Assembly (NCBI GenBank): GCA_903885565.1
Contig: CAISJI010000245.1
Span: forward strand, 1 to 54,195
From: an uncultured Planctomycetaceae bacterium
GTDB lineage: Bacteria; Planctomycetota; Planctomycetia; Pirellulales; UBA1268
Direction: 5' to 3'
DNA: 54,195 nucleotides
Position 1 is the stretch's first letter. Every line of letters starts with the position of its first letter. The translations under genes were made by a program, and so were the position numbers. The notes under the pieces were generated by a model. It saw only the letters and a program-made list of their open reading frames with translations. It did no database searches and was not told where the DNA came from. Below are positions 16,801 to 24,691 of this stretch, piece after piece.

Positions 16801-19738
16801 CGCCCGCAACCATCGCGGGCAGTCGGGGCTCTGGGGGCATGGCATATCAGGCGACCTGCCGATCGTTCTGGTACGCATTCGAAACCGCCATCTCCTCGAG
16901 CTGGTGCGCGAGGCGGTCGAGGCCCATGCCTACTGGCGCATGCACGGACTGGATGTCGATCTTGTCATTTGGAACGAGGACGACTCTGTCTACAGACAGG
17001 TCATTCATGAGTCGATCATGGACCTCATTCGTGCAGGCCCAGAAGCTGCCTTCCTCGACAGACCGGGTGGCATTTTTGTGCGGCGGGGGGAGCAGCTCGC
17101 CGAGGAGGACCGCCTCCTGCTGCAGTCGTCCGCTCGCGTGATTCTCACCGACGAGGCTGGCACGCTGCTGGAACAAATCGTCAAGCGAGGCAGGACCGAT
17201 CCACCCATACCGCTCCTCAAACCAACTCGGCGGCGCATGGGACCCCCCATTTCATCTGACGCGCTCCCCGACCGACCGGCCGCCGATCTCGACGCGTTCA
17301 ACGGTCGCGGTGGATTCAGCAAAGACGGCCGCGAATATCACATCTGGCTGCGGCCCGGCGAGACGACCCCCGCCCCATGGGTGAATGTGATTGCCAATCC
17401 GCGGATCGGCACGGTTGTGTCTGAATCGGGGAGTGCGTTTACCTGGGTCGACAACAGCCACGAATACAGACTCACTCCCTGGACCAATGATCCAGTCAGC
17501 GATGCCGGAGGCGAGGCGATCTTCATCCGCGATGAGGAAACCGGGGTCTACTGGTCGCCAACGCCGTATCCTGCCGCTGGGCCCGGGGGCTATGAGGTAC
17601 ATCATGGTTTTGGATACACCACGTTCGTGCACCGTCAACCGGAAATGGCCACAGAACTCTGCGTGTTTGTCGCTGCCGATGACCCGGTGAAAATGGTACG
17701 CCTGACAATTACCAACACCTCCGGCAGGACCAGGAAACTTTCGCTCACCGCCTATTGGGAACTCGTGCTTGGGGAACTGCGCACCCGCTCGCAGATGTAT
17801 GTTGTCACGCAGCGCGATCCTCTCACCCGGGCGGTCATGGCGAGAAATCCCCACAGCCCTGACTTTCCAGCGCACGTCGCTTTTTTCGACTGTAGCGAAC
17901 CGCTCGATTCGGTCACTGGCGATCGCGCTGAATTTATCGGCCGGAATCGGTCTCTTAAACAGCCTGCCGCACTGGAACGCACCCATCTCTCCGGTCGCCT
18001 GGGGGCGGGTTGGGATCCCTGCGTTGCACTGCAGACACGCATCGAACTCGAAGATGGGGAAAGCCGGACGGTGGTATTCACCTGCGGTGCTGCGGAGAGC
18101 CTCAACTCCGCCCAGCAACTGGTGGTGCGCTATCGCGGCATCGAGCGGGCTGGCCCCACGTTCACACAGATGGACACCGCCTGGCGTCACCGGCTGGGAA
18201 GCGTTCAGGTAGACACCCCCGATCCGTCCGTCAATGCTCTGGTCAACGGCTGGCTGCTCTATCAGACGCTCTCCTGCCGGATGTGGGCACGCTCTGCCTT
18301 CTATCAATCGGGCGGTGCGTACGGTTTCCGCGATCAGCTTCAGGATGCCATGGCTCTGGTGCATGCCGCGCCTGAATTGCTTCGCGAGCAGATCCTGCGG
18401 GCGGCGGGCAGGCAGTTCCAGGAGGGGGACGTGCAGCACTGGTGGCATCCGCCCTCCGGTCGTGGTGTTCGCACCCGCTGTTCCGATGATCTGCTCTGGC
18501 TGCCGCTGGCCGTGAGTCGGTATGTCCACGCCACTGGCGACACCGGGGTGCTCGAAGAACGCGTTGCCTATCTCCACACTCGGGAACTCCGCGCTGAGGA
18601 GGAAGCCTATTACGACCGTCCGACGGTCACGGAGGAGCAGGGCACTGTCTACGATCACTGCCTGCGTGCCATCGAGCGATCTCTCCGATTCGGCACCCAT
18701 GGTCTGCCGCTCATGGGTGGCGGCGACTGGAACGATGGCATGAATCTGGTTGGGGCGGAAGGGCGTGGGGAAAGCGTGTGGCTGGCATTCTTTCTCTTTG
18801 ACGTGCTCAATCGCTTTGCCGATCTTGCTGAACAAAGAGGAGATGTCGTCACCGCTGACCGCTACGCAATCGCTGCTGGCCTGCTGCGGGGGAATGTTGA
18901 GGAATCAGCCTGGGACGGCGATTGGTATCTCCGCGCCTGGTTCGATGACGGCACGCCGCTCGGCTCGGCAACCTCCGCCACATGCCGCATCGATTCGATT
19001 TCACAAAGCTGGAGCGTGCTCTCCGGGGCTGCATCCCACGCCCGCGCGTCAACGGCGCTGGAGAGCGTCGACAGGTTGCTGGTTTCGCAGCAGGATCGCC
19101 TCATTCGCCTGCTCGAACCACCGTTCGACTCCTCCTCCGATCCTGGCTACATCCGGGGCTATGCACCGGGCGTCAGGGAGAATGGTGGCCAATACACGCA
19201 CGCCGCGATCTGGACAGCGATGGCATCCGCGGCCCTCGGCAAGCACCAGCGTGCCTGGGAACTGTTTCAACTGATCAACCCCGTCAAGCACGGGTCCACG
19301 CCAGAGGGGATCGCCATCTACCGTATTGAGCCCTATGTGGTCGCTGCGGATGTGTACGGCGTCGCCCCACACATCGGCCGCGGCGGATGGTCGTGGTACA
19401 CCGGCTCGGCGGCCTGGATGTATCGGTTGCTGGTCGAATCGCTGCTGGGGCTGGAACGCCAGGGAGACACGCTCCTCATTAACCCGCATCTGGCCTGCGG
19501 TTGGGAGCATGCCACCATTCACTACCGATATCACGAGACGAACTACCACATCAGTGTGCACCAACCCGGCCACGGAGTCGGCGCCGAGGGCTCTGGCCAG
19601 ACGATCACGCTCGATGGGGTTGAACTTCCCGAAGCGTCCATCGCTCTGGTGAATGACCGGCGGGACCATGCTGTCGCCGTCGTGCTCCCCTCATCAGCGA
19701 TCGGCAAAGTCGTTCCTGACGTTTCGTTGCTTACGTGA
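10844..19738 (+). CDS. ndvB: Cyclic beta-1,2-glucan synthase (GT84 + GH94)
   Basis: This 2964-residue inner-membrane enzyme is slightly longer than the roughly 2830-residue NdvB/ChvB of rhizobia and Agrobacterium. An N-terminal soluble region is followed by membrane spans near residues 430-480. The GT84 domain has D646-A-D648 in LDADTQLPRD, SHDLLEG at 757 and RRHRWIRGDW at 790. More spans follow (about 820-1010), then a glycoamylase-like domain (RAFGVPGLGLKRGL, YEAIDYTPSR). Two GH94-type modules end the protein, the last containing YGFRDQLQDAMAL and GGDWNDGMN (D2628, D2631), the region of the phosphorylase catalytic acid. The domains elongate, cyclise and trim a periplasmic beta-1,2-glucan. 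GGAG lies 7 bases before the ATG. Its final 8 bases overlap the end of the convergent sulfotransferase gene. Confidence 0.92.
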   Translation: MHFPPPMQALRGIFSRMARGWGQASRETPPDEPPLRAEVYGVEQLGRHALAVARSHRLSLRRSGGRLLARLIANERVLQETYAVLSAAATREQRTTPASEWLLDNFYLIEEQIRSTRRLLPRSYLGRLPTLAAGPARDCPRTYGIALEMIAHTDGRVDMPVLDAFIDSYQAVATLTIGELWAMPLMLRLALIENLRRVAIRIITARQHRDLAAQWADRMLNVAETKPNDLILALADLARAEPPLSEAFLAEFTRTLQGHTPTVSLVASWLEHRLAEQDLLLEQMVLADGQAQAADQVSIGNSIGGLRFLAVQDWRDFVARHSVIEKTLSEDPAGVYPDMDFATRNRYRGTVEHLARLAGCTEEEASRTTLRCARAAATQAGPCVGLAQPRTAHVGYYLIDRGRSGLEQALGIRCTPWAACAKGLGRVTLGGYATAVLLATAAVALGFWESTRADPISQGMLGLMAVPLGFCAWQIGVSFVNWVASILVRPQPLPRLSLLQGIPSEYRTLVAVPAMLTSPQDIELLLEGLEGRYLANRGDHLHFALLTDLVDAATEHMPEDAQRVQLACAGIERLNATYSIGRDDIFVLLHRKREWNPQQGVWMGVERKRGKLADLNATLRGERGRFAMMVGGQKVLPLVRYVITLDADTQLPRDTAREMVGAMAHILNKPIPDAAGRRIRDGYSILQPRVSATLTSAQRSLFSRMNGGPIGIDPYTRVVSDLYQDLFSEGSFIGKGIYDVDAFDRWCQGFPHNAILSHDLLEGCHCRSGLESDVILYEDHPASYLVDMSRRHRWIRGDWQIAWWLLPRVPRDGGAWGPNPLSLLSRWKILDNLRRSLVPVAMIALLLLGWLSSSQRLASSVTQLVLATLVIPAVLTGIFDFLRKPREVAAGLHLLEASRSLAKPLAQATLALVFLPYEAALSVDAVVRTLVRMLITHKHLLEWRTAADAGRGPAGDAACFVRTMACAPALALGAASVLLVSGAQGILVSVSPLLLLWVVSPLVAWWVSLPMRITPIHLSARQESFLHAAARKTWRYFEEFVTEQTNWLPPDNVQYNGQQVIAARTSPTNIAMGLLANLAACDFGYCSVGVLMARTQLAFDTLAKMERHRGHLLNWYDTSTLSPLAPQYVSTVDSGNFVGMLPVLQRGFEELIDAEIVPRRILLGFGDTLGILRAEARTDSEVALAENLQQALVTVEPWQGSVSAIVTILPRLISLTSQLKTAPQGGSEFCWWASAIEADATAHLQDLHSLAAWTTLPLPPNHLWLEASPGEQPSADRLRAFLADLDSRPTLRTIGHLRATLLPLIATARSACRGSAEQIASAQEWLDRLQAAAETSANHAAARHDTLIRLAGTCSTLADVDFRFLYDAQRRLFTIGFNVTENRPDSGFYDLLASEARLASFVLIAKQQLEQAHWFALGRLLTSTGGAPTLLSWSGSMFEYLMPLLVMPTYDDTLLDRSCRAAVHRHMSYGWRRAVPWGISESGYNARDKEMNYQYRAFGVPGLGLKRGLAGDLVVAPYASAMALMLEPQAACRNLQRLAAEGQLGTCGFYEAIDYTPSRQIPTGDGVKARRATADGVAVRQFMAHHQGMSLLAFASVLLGQPMQRRFLADPMLSSMILLLQERVPRTTAVVFPHAVEADSTRVVPAVQAGSIRVVSDPSSSVPEVHLLSNGHYHVCISAAGGGWSRWHNLAVTRWHEDTTRDCWGQLCYLRDLDTGTLWSSAWQPTTDGGTSYEAIFMQSRIEFRRHDEEIDAHTLIAVSSEDDVELRRISLTNRSDRVRRIEITSYAEIALAPQAQDESHPAFTNLFVETEILQSRSAILATRRPRSAREQQPWMLHMMTAAGAPAGSLATVGDACFETDRLNFIGRGRTLRRPQAFDRLELSNRAGCTLDPVAAIRRTVTIPPNETVRIDIVTGAAETRQETRRLTEKYADPSLADRVIELAWTRGAIMLKQLGISERKAQTYGRMAGSLVYASALRRAPPAVIARNHRGQSGLWGHGISGDLPIVLVRIRNRHLLELVREAVEAHAYWRMHGLDVDLVIWNEDDSVYRQVIHESIMDLIRAGPEAAFLDRPGGIFVRRGEQLAEEDRLLLQSSARVILTDEAGTLLEQIVKRGRTDPPIPLLKPTRRRMGPPISSDALPDRPAADLDAFNGRGGFSKDGREYHIWLRPGETTPAPWVNVIANPRIGTVVSESGSAFTWVDNSHEYRLTPWTNDPVSDAGGEAIFIRDEETGVYWSPTPYPAAGPGGYEVHHGFGYTTFVHRQPEMATELCVFVAADDPVKMVRLTITNTSGRTRKLSLTAYWELVLGELRTRSQMYVVTQRDPLTRAVMARNPHSPDFPAHVAFFDCSEPLDSVTGDRAEFIGRNRSLKQPAALERTHLSGRLGAGWDPCVALQTRIELEDGESRTVVFTCGAAESLNSAQQLVVRYRGIERAGPTFTQMDTAWRHRLGSVQVDTPDPSVNALVNGWLLYQTLSCRMWARSAFYQSGGAYGFRDQLQDAMALVHAAPELLREQILRAAGRQFQEGDVQHWWHPPSGRGVRTRCSDDLLWLPLAVSRYVHATGDTGVLEERVAYLHTRELRAEEEAYYDRPTVTEEQGTVYDHCLRAIERSLRFGTHGLPLMGGGDWNDGMNLVGAEGRGESVWLAFFLFDVLNRFADLAEQRGDVVTADRYAIAAGLLRGNVEESAWDGDWYLRAWFDDGTPLGSATSATCRIDSISQSWSVLSGAASHARASTALESVDRLLVSQQDRLIRLLEPPFDSSSDPGYIRGYAPGVRENGGQYTHAAIWTAMASAALGKHQRAWELFQLINPVKHGSTPEGIAIYRIEPYVVAADVYGVAPHIGRGGWSWYTGSAAWMYRLLVESLLGLERQGDTLLINPHLACGWEHATIHYRYHETNYHISVHQPGHGVGAEGSGQTITLDGVELPEASIALVNDRRDHAVAVVLPSSAIGKVVPDVSLLT

Positions 19739-20534
19739 GGGGTATTTCGCGACGCGGCAGCGGCCCACCTGACCGGGCTGTGCCAAAGCCGCCAACCCAC
19801 CGCTTGAGATCCCGCCCCATCCGACGGCTGAACTGTTCCACCGGCACGGCGTAGATCTCCTGTAACACAGGCACCAGGCTCGGCCGTGGCAGAAGATCCT
19901 GCAACTGCCCGGCGGCGCTCCGCGGCACAATCCGTTCGGCGAGTTCGGCTGGAGAGAGGGTGCCGAATCCGCTGGGATCGACCTGCAGGTGATCGGCCAG
20001 CGCCTCGAGCATTCCCACCGGGCAGGCCTCAATCTCGTCGCTGATGAAGTGAAAAAACTGATCGACTGAAAACGCCGCCCCCCAGCGATCGAGGATGCTC
20101 ACATAGTCACCGTCGGCCCGGGAGACCTCGGAGCGGAAGTGGTCTATAAACCACTCGTCGGGCACTTCCGCGACCGGCCGACCGGACCGGGCCAGATCGG
20201 CCATGGCGGCTGAATAGGCCCGCTCCAGCGGGTTGCGGAAGCTGACAAACAGCCGCAGATCGGGACAGAGGGCACGAATGGCAGCGATTCGCTCGTCTGG
20301 CAGTCTGGCGTAGGTGGGGGAGATCTCGCCGGAACGGATCGGCTGACCGGAGGGAGTGGTTCGCTCCGGTGGCTCAAGGCCATCCAGCCATGACGCGGCC
20401 TCCCCGAGATCGGCACGATCCCAGAAATGGACCTCCTTGCCTCCTGGAAAGGCAATTTGCGGATGCCGCACGAGGTGGTGGTAGAGCCAGGTTGTGCACG
20501 CCCGCGGCACTCCGATGCCCAGAAAATCAACCAT
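19731..20534 (-). CDS. PAPS-dependent sulfotransferase
   Basis: The protein is 267 residues. The 5'-phosphosulfate loop appears at the very N-terminus as GVPRACTTWLYHHL, and the 3'-phosphate site as FVSFRNPLERAYSAA. KEVHFWD and GEISPTYARLPDE lie between, as in carbohydrate-type sulfotransferases. It transfers sulfate from PAPS to a hydroxyl group, probably of a glycan or lipid. The ATG at 20534 is strongly supported by GAGGAG 5 bases upstream, although the frame is open to 20678. It ends inside the last 8 bases of the cyclic glucan synthase gene on the opposite strand. This suggests, but does not prove, that the two share a polysaccharide context. Confidence 0.85.
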   Translation of the reverse strand: MVDFLGIGVPRACTTWLYHHLVRHPQIAFPGGKEVHFWDRADLGEAASWLDGLEPPERTTPSGQPIRSGEISPTYARLPDERIAAIRALCPDLRLFVSFRNPLERAYSAAMADLARSGRPVAEVPDEWFIDHFRSEVSRADGDYVSILDRWGAAFSVDQFFHFISDEIEACPVGMLEALADHLQVDPSGFGTLSPAELAERIVPRSAAGQLQDLLPRPSLVPVLQEIYAVPVEQFSRRMGRDLKRWVGGFGTARSGGPLPRREIPLT

Positions 20535-20699
20535 CCCAGCTCCTCGGAACTTTCGTGGGGAAAACTCAAACCTTTGGCCACTATAGAAAGAGAAACATCT
20601 TTCGCCACCACTGCCGCCCCCCGCGGCGAGATACAATCTCCGTCTGCTGCCACGCCACGCGGCGGTGGGCGTCGGCATTTTTCCGGGGAGGATTTTTTC

Positions 20700-23405
20700 A
20701 TGGGCACGATGCGCACGGCTACTTGGCGGCTGGTGAGTGGGCTGGCGGTCTGGATGCTGGCGGCCTGCATCGCGGCAGGTGAGGCACCAGAGCAGGTCGG
20801 GCGGCGGGAGGATGGGTCAAGCCTCACTCCTGCCGATCAGATCATCACGCCTGTCGGGATGCAGGTGGAGCTTCCCGGCCTGCGGCCGCAGGCGCTGGCG
20901 ATCTCTCCGGATGGCAGGCTGCTGGTCACTGCGGGCAAAACCCACGAAGTGGTGGTGATCGATCCGCAGTCGGGAGCAATTCTCGACCGCGTGCAGCCCC
21001 CAGCCGAGGATCTGGCGGGCCCCCCGCCGGCGGCGATATCTGCCCGCAACCAGAAGCCCGATCCCCAAGCCATTGAGAGCTTCACCGGACTGCAGTTCTC
21101 CCCCGATGGGTCCCGACTGGCCATGAGCAACGTGCATGGATCGGTAAAAATCTTCGCCGTTGAGGATGGGAAGCTGATCCCGTCGCACACACTGCCACTC
21201 CCCCCGGCCAACGCTCCACAGCGAGCGGCGGAGATTCCGGCCGGCCTTGCGTGGAGCCCCGATGGCACAAGGCTGTATGTGTGCGGCAATCTCTCCAACC
21301 GGCTGCTGGAGATCGACGCGAATGCTGGCGATCTGCTCCGCACGTTTGACGTTGGCGTGGCCCCCTACGACGTGGTTTTGGTGGGGGGACGGGCGTTTGT
21401 GAGCAACTGGGGGGGACGGCGGCCCGGCCCAGAGGATCTCACCGGCCCCGCCGGCAAGGGAACCCGCGTGCGAGTCGACCCAATACGGCACATTGCCAGC
21501 GAGGGCTCGGTGAGCATTATCGACCTGACAACAGGCATCGTCTCTGAGGTGCTCGTAGGGCTCCATGCCTCGGCGCTCGCGTTGTCGCCTGACGGCAAGT
21601 GTGTTGTCTGCGCCAACGCTGCCGCCGACACGCTCTCGATCCTCGATGCCACCACTGGGCAGGTGATCGAAACGGTGTGGACCAAGCGAGCACCGTTTGA
21701 TCTTTTTGGGGCGATCCCCAACGCGTTGGCCTTCGCTCCCGACGGCCGTCGTCTTTATGTGTGCAACGCCGGCCAAAACGCAGTGGCAGTGATGCAGTGG
21801 GAGCCCGAGGAGAGGGGAGAAACGAGGCTTGTGGGCTCTCTTCCCGTCGGCTGGTATCCGGGAGCCGTGCGTTTTGATCAGCAGCGTGGCCAACTGGCTG
21901 TGGCGAATCTCAAGGGGCTGCCTTCCCAGCCGCGCCCGCGCGGCGACACCGAGGGCTTCAATAGCCACCAGCATCAGGGCGGGATCAGCCTCGTGCCGCT
22001 CCCCGACGACGAATCACTGGCCATACTCTCCGCGCGGGTCGACCGCAACATGCGCAGCGGCCGCATCGGCAGCGCTTTCCTGCCGGCTCGTCTGCCCGAT
22101 GTCGAGGGGAAGGGGGGCGTGCCCGCGCGCGCCATTCCGGAGCGGATTGGCGAACCGAGCCTGATCGAGCATGTCGTCTACATCATCAAGGAGAACCGCA
22201 CCTACGATCAGGTGCTCGGAGACCTGCCGCAGGGGAGAGGGAGAAAGGAACTCTGCATCTTTGGCGAGGCATACACCCCCAACCAACACGCCATCGCCCG
22301 GCAGTTTATCCTCCTCGACAACACCTCCTGCTGCGGCATACTCAGCGCCGACGGCCACAACTGGAGCACCTCGGCCACGACAACCGACTATCTCGAGAAA
22401 AGCTTTGCGGGATTTCCGCGAAGCTATCCCGACGGCATGGAAAAGGCCGATATCGATGCGCTGGCCTACTCTCCGGCAGGCTTTCTTTGGGATAGCGCCA
22501 TCCTGCACGGAAAAACGTTGCGGAACTATGGCGAGTTCATGATGCCACTGGTGCGCTGGGCCGAGCCAACCCGCTCGGGCAAGCCCTCCTCCAGCGACTG
22601 CTTTGCCAGCTGGAAGGCGGGCCCGGGGAAGGGGGAGGTTGTGTTCGGTTGCGAGCCGGCGATTGAGTCGCTCCGCCCCCATTCCGCCGCCGACACGATC
22701 GGTTACGACATGCGGGTTCCTGATCAGTTTCGTGCCGATCGAGTGCTTGAGGAACTCGCGGCGTATGAAAAGCGAGGCGAGTTTCCCCAGCTGGTGATCA
22801 TCTGCCTCCCCAACGACCATACCAGCGGCACCGCCGTGGGGGCGCCCACGCCGGCAGCCTGCATCGCCGACAACGACCTGGCCTTTGGGCGGATCGTGGA
22901 GGGACTCTCCCGCAGCCGCTTCTGGCCGCGCATGGCGATCTTCTCGATCGAGGACGATCCCCAGGCGGGGTGGGATCATGTCAGCGGCTTCCGCACCACT
23001 GCCTACATCGCCAGCCCCTTCTGCCGGCGCGGGGCCGTGGTCAGCACCCCCTACAACACGACCAGCATCCTCCGCACGATCGAGCAGATTCTGGGGATCC
23101 CACCGATGAACCAGTTTGACGCCGCGGCAGTTCCGATGGCGGACTGCTTCACCGACACTCCCGATCTCACTCCTTATGCGGCCCTGCCGGTCGATGTGGC
23201 GCTCGACCAGATGAACCCTGACCCCAAGGCGATCGACGATCCGTTGCTGAAGGCGGGCGCCCTGGCGAGTGCCGCGATGAATTTCACCGAGATCGACAAG
23301 GCTCCGGAAGATGCTCTCAACCGCATCCTCTGGCACGCCATGAAGGGGCCGACTGCGGCCTACCCGGAGTGGGCAGTCAGACAAGAGCAGGAGGAGGAAG
23401 AGTGA
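20700..23405 (+). CDS. YncE-type beta-propeller / phosphoesterase fusion, secreted
   Basis: The protein is 901 residues with a Sec-type signal (SGLAVWMLAACIAAGEA). Residues about 55-450 are YVTN/YncE beta-propeller repeats (PQALAISPDGRLLVTAG, GLAWSPDGTRLYVCG, ALALSPDGKCVVCAN, ALAFAPDGRRLYVCN). From about 490 it is a PF04185-type phosphoesterase with the metal-site motif ENRTYDQ at 498-504 and GHNWSTSATTTDYLEK. A closing EDDPQAGWDHVSGFRT begins near 751. This fused architecture is known in databases as a bifunctional YncE/alkaline-phosphatase-like protein; its substrate is unknown. GGGGAGGA is 7 bases before the ATG, which overrides the longer open frame to 20427. The lipase-like gene follows after 23 bases. 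Confidence 0.85.
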   Translation: MGTMRTATWRLVSGLAVWMLAACIAAGEAPEQVGRREDGSSLTPADQIITPVGMQVELPGLRPQALAISPDGRLLVTAGKTHEVVVIDPQSGAILDRVQPPAEDLAGPPPAAISARNQKPDPQAIESFTGLQFSPDGSRLAMSNVHGSVKIFAVEDGKLIPSHTLPLPPANAPQRAAEIPAGLAWSPDGTRLYVCGNLSNRLLEIDANAGDLLRTFDVGVAPYDVVLVGGRAFVSNWGGRRPGPEDLTGPAGKGTRVRVDPIRHIASEGSVSIIDLTTGIVSEVLVGLHASALALSPDGKCVVCANAAADTLSILDATTGQVIETVWTKRAPFDLFGAIPNALAFAPDGRRLYVCNAGQNAVAVMQWEPEERGETRLVGSLPVGWYPGAVRFDQQRGQLAVANLKGLPSQPRPRGDTEGFNSHQHQGGISLVPLPDDESLAILSARVDRNMRSGRIGSAFLPARLPDVEGKGGVPARAIPERIGEPSLIEHVVYIIKENRTYDQVLGDLPQGRGRKELCIFGEAYTPNQHAIARQFILLDNTSCCGILSADGHNWSTSATTTDYLEKSFAGFPRSYPDGMEKADIDALAYSPAGFLWDSAILHGKTLRNYGEFMMPLVRWAEPTRSGKPSSSDCFASWKAGPGKGEVVFGCEPAIESLRPHSAADTIGYDMRVPDQFRADRVLEELAAYEKRGEFPQLVIICLPNDHTSGTAVGAPTPAACIADNDLAFGRIVEGLSRSRFWPRMAIFSIEDDPQAGWDHVSGFRTTAYIASPFCRRGAVVSTPYNTTSILRTIEQILGIPPMNQFDAAAVPMADCFTDTPDLTPYAALPVDVALDQMNPDPKAIDDPLLKAGALASAAMNFTEIDKAPEDALNRILWHAMKGPTAAYPEWAVRQEQEEEE

Positions 23406-23428
23406 GCCATTCTTTTCAGGAGTCAGCC

Positions 23429-24670
23429 ATGAGCGCCACGCAAGAAGTTTTTGTATCGATGCGCCTTGTTGTGCTGCTGCTCCTCGGGGCCTCACTCGGC
23501 GGCAATGCCAGGGCGCAGGCGCCGGCCTCTTCCGCCCAGTCAGCCGGGAGTTTGGCCACGTACGAACTGATCGACCGTTACGACGTTGCTCGGCTCAATC
23601 GCATCCTCACCGAGGAGATTCCCCGGGCGACTGGGGCCACCGTCGCCTACACCCCAGCCAAGTGTGCGGTGAAGCTCTACCGGGTGACCTATTCATCGTC
23701 GATCCCGGAGCAGGAAAACCGGCCGACGCGAGCCTCCGGCCTGATTGCGATTCCGGAAAACGCCGCCGGGAGCATGCCGCTTGTCTCCTACCAGCATGGC
23801 ACGGTGCTCGGCCGCCAGGAGGTGCCCTCGTTTCCGGAGGGGTCGTTTGAAACCAGGCTCATGATCGCCCAGTTCGCCAGCCAGGGGTATGTGCTGATTG
23901 GCGCCGACTACTTCGGCCTGGGCACCTCAACGGAGAAGGATGGCTACATGGTCATGCGCAGCCAGCAGCAGGCCTGCCTTGATATGCACGTCGCGGCACT
24001 TGCCGTGCTCAAGCAGGAAAAGATCGTTGCCACCAGTCTGTTCCTCACTGGATGGTCGCAGGGAGGCGTGGTGACGATGGCACTCCTGGAAATGCTGGAG
24101 CGCCTGAAGATTCCGGTGACGGCTGCGGGCACGGCCTGCGCCCAGTGCGACGGGTTTGTGATGCTCAACGGGTTTCTCAATTTCCCGCGCCCGATCGACG
24201 CTCCCTGGCTGTCGGCGGTTTTTATTCTCACCGCATTCTCGTTTGAGGAATATGAAAACGTTCCCGGCTTGGCAGAGAGCCTCTTCACCCCGGAGGCGTA
24301 TGCAATCGCCAAGGGGATCTACCTCAAGGATGGCTCTGTCGATCCGGCAGAGTTGCCGACCGATCTCCGCACGCTCATCCGCCGCGAGTATTTCGATCCA
24401 GCCTTTTTCAGGGCCTCGGCCTACGGGCGGCTGATCAGCACGATGCATCCCTATCGCTGGGTGATCCGCACGCCGGTAAGAATGTTCTACGGAGAGGTGG
24501 ACGAATGCCTCACGGTCGGTCTGGCGAGGCTCCCGATGGAGTATCAACGGGCGTTGGGCAACACCACGGTTGAGGCAATCTCGACTGGCCCCGATGCCAA
24601 CCACCGCATGGCGTTTGCCAGAGCGGTGCCGGAATGGAAGAAATGGTTTGACTCGCTCATCGCGCAGTAG
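23429..24670 (+). CDS. Secreted alpha/beta hydrolase (lipase-like)
   Basis: The protein is 413 residues with a signal peptide (MRLVVLLLLGASLGGNARAQ region, cleavage near residue 30). The likely catalytic triad is S210 in GWSQGG, D358 in GEVDECL and H392 in DANHRM. An oxyanion-side segment YQHGTVLGRQ and YVLIGADYFGLG resembles the secretory lipase group. It probably hydrolyses esters in the periplasm or outside the cell. AGGAG lies 7 bases before the ATG. It follows the YncE/phosphoesterase gene with a 23-base gap, so the two form an operon, and it converges on the antiporter gene with only 21 bases between stops. Confidence 0.82.
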   Translation: MSATQEVFVSMRLVVLLLLGASLGGNARAQAPASSAQSAGSLATYELIDRYDVARLNRILTEEIPRATGATVAYTPAKCAVKLYRVTYSSSIPEQENRPTRASGLIAIPENAAGSMPLVSYQHGTVLGRQEVPSFPEGSFETRLMIAQFASQGYVLIGADYFGLGTSTEKDGYMVMRSQQQACLDMHVAALAVLKQEKIVATSLFLTGWSQGGVVTMALLEMLERLKIPVTAAGTACAQCDGFVMLNGFLNFPRPIDAPWLSAVFILTAFSFEEYENVPGLAESLFTPEAYAIAKGIYLKDGSVDPAELPTDLRTLIRREYFDPAFFRASAYGRLISTMHPYRWVIRTPVRMFYGEVDECLTVGLARLPMEYQRALGNTTVEAISTGPDANHRMAFARAVPEWKKWFDSLIAQ

Positions 24671-24691
24671 CCTTGGGCCAGCCAGGAATGG

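Noticed and set aside
17252..18835. Minus-strand open frame of 527 codons opposite the glucan synthase.
   Set aside because: It lies wholly inside the GH94 part of the synthase, has no ribosome site and no recognisable motif.
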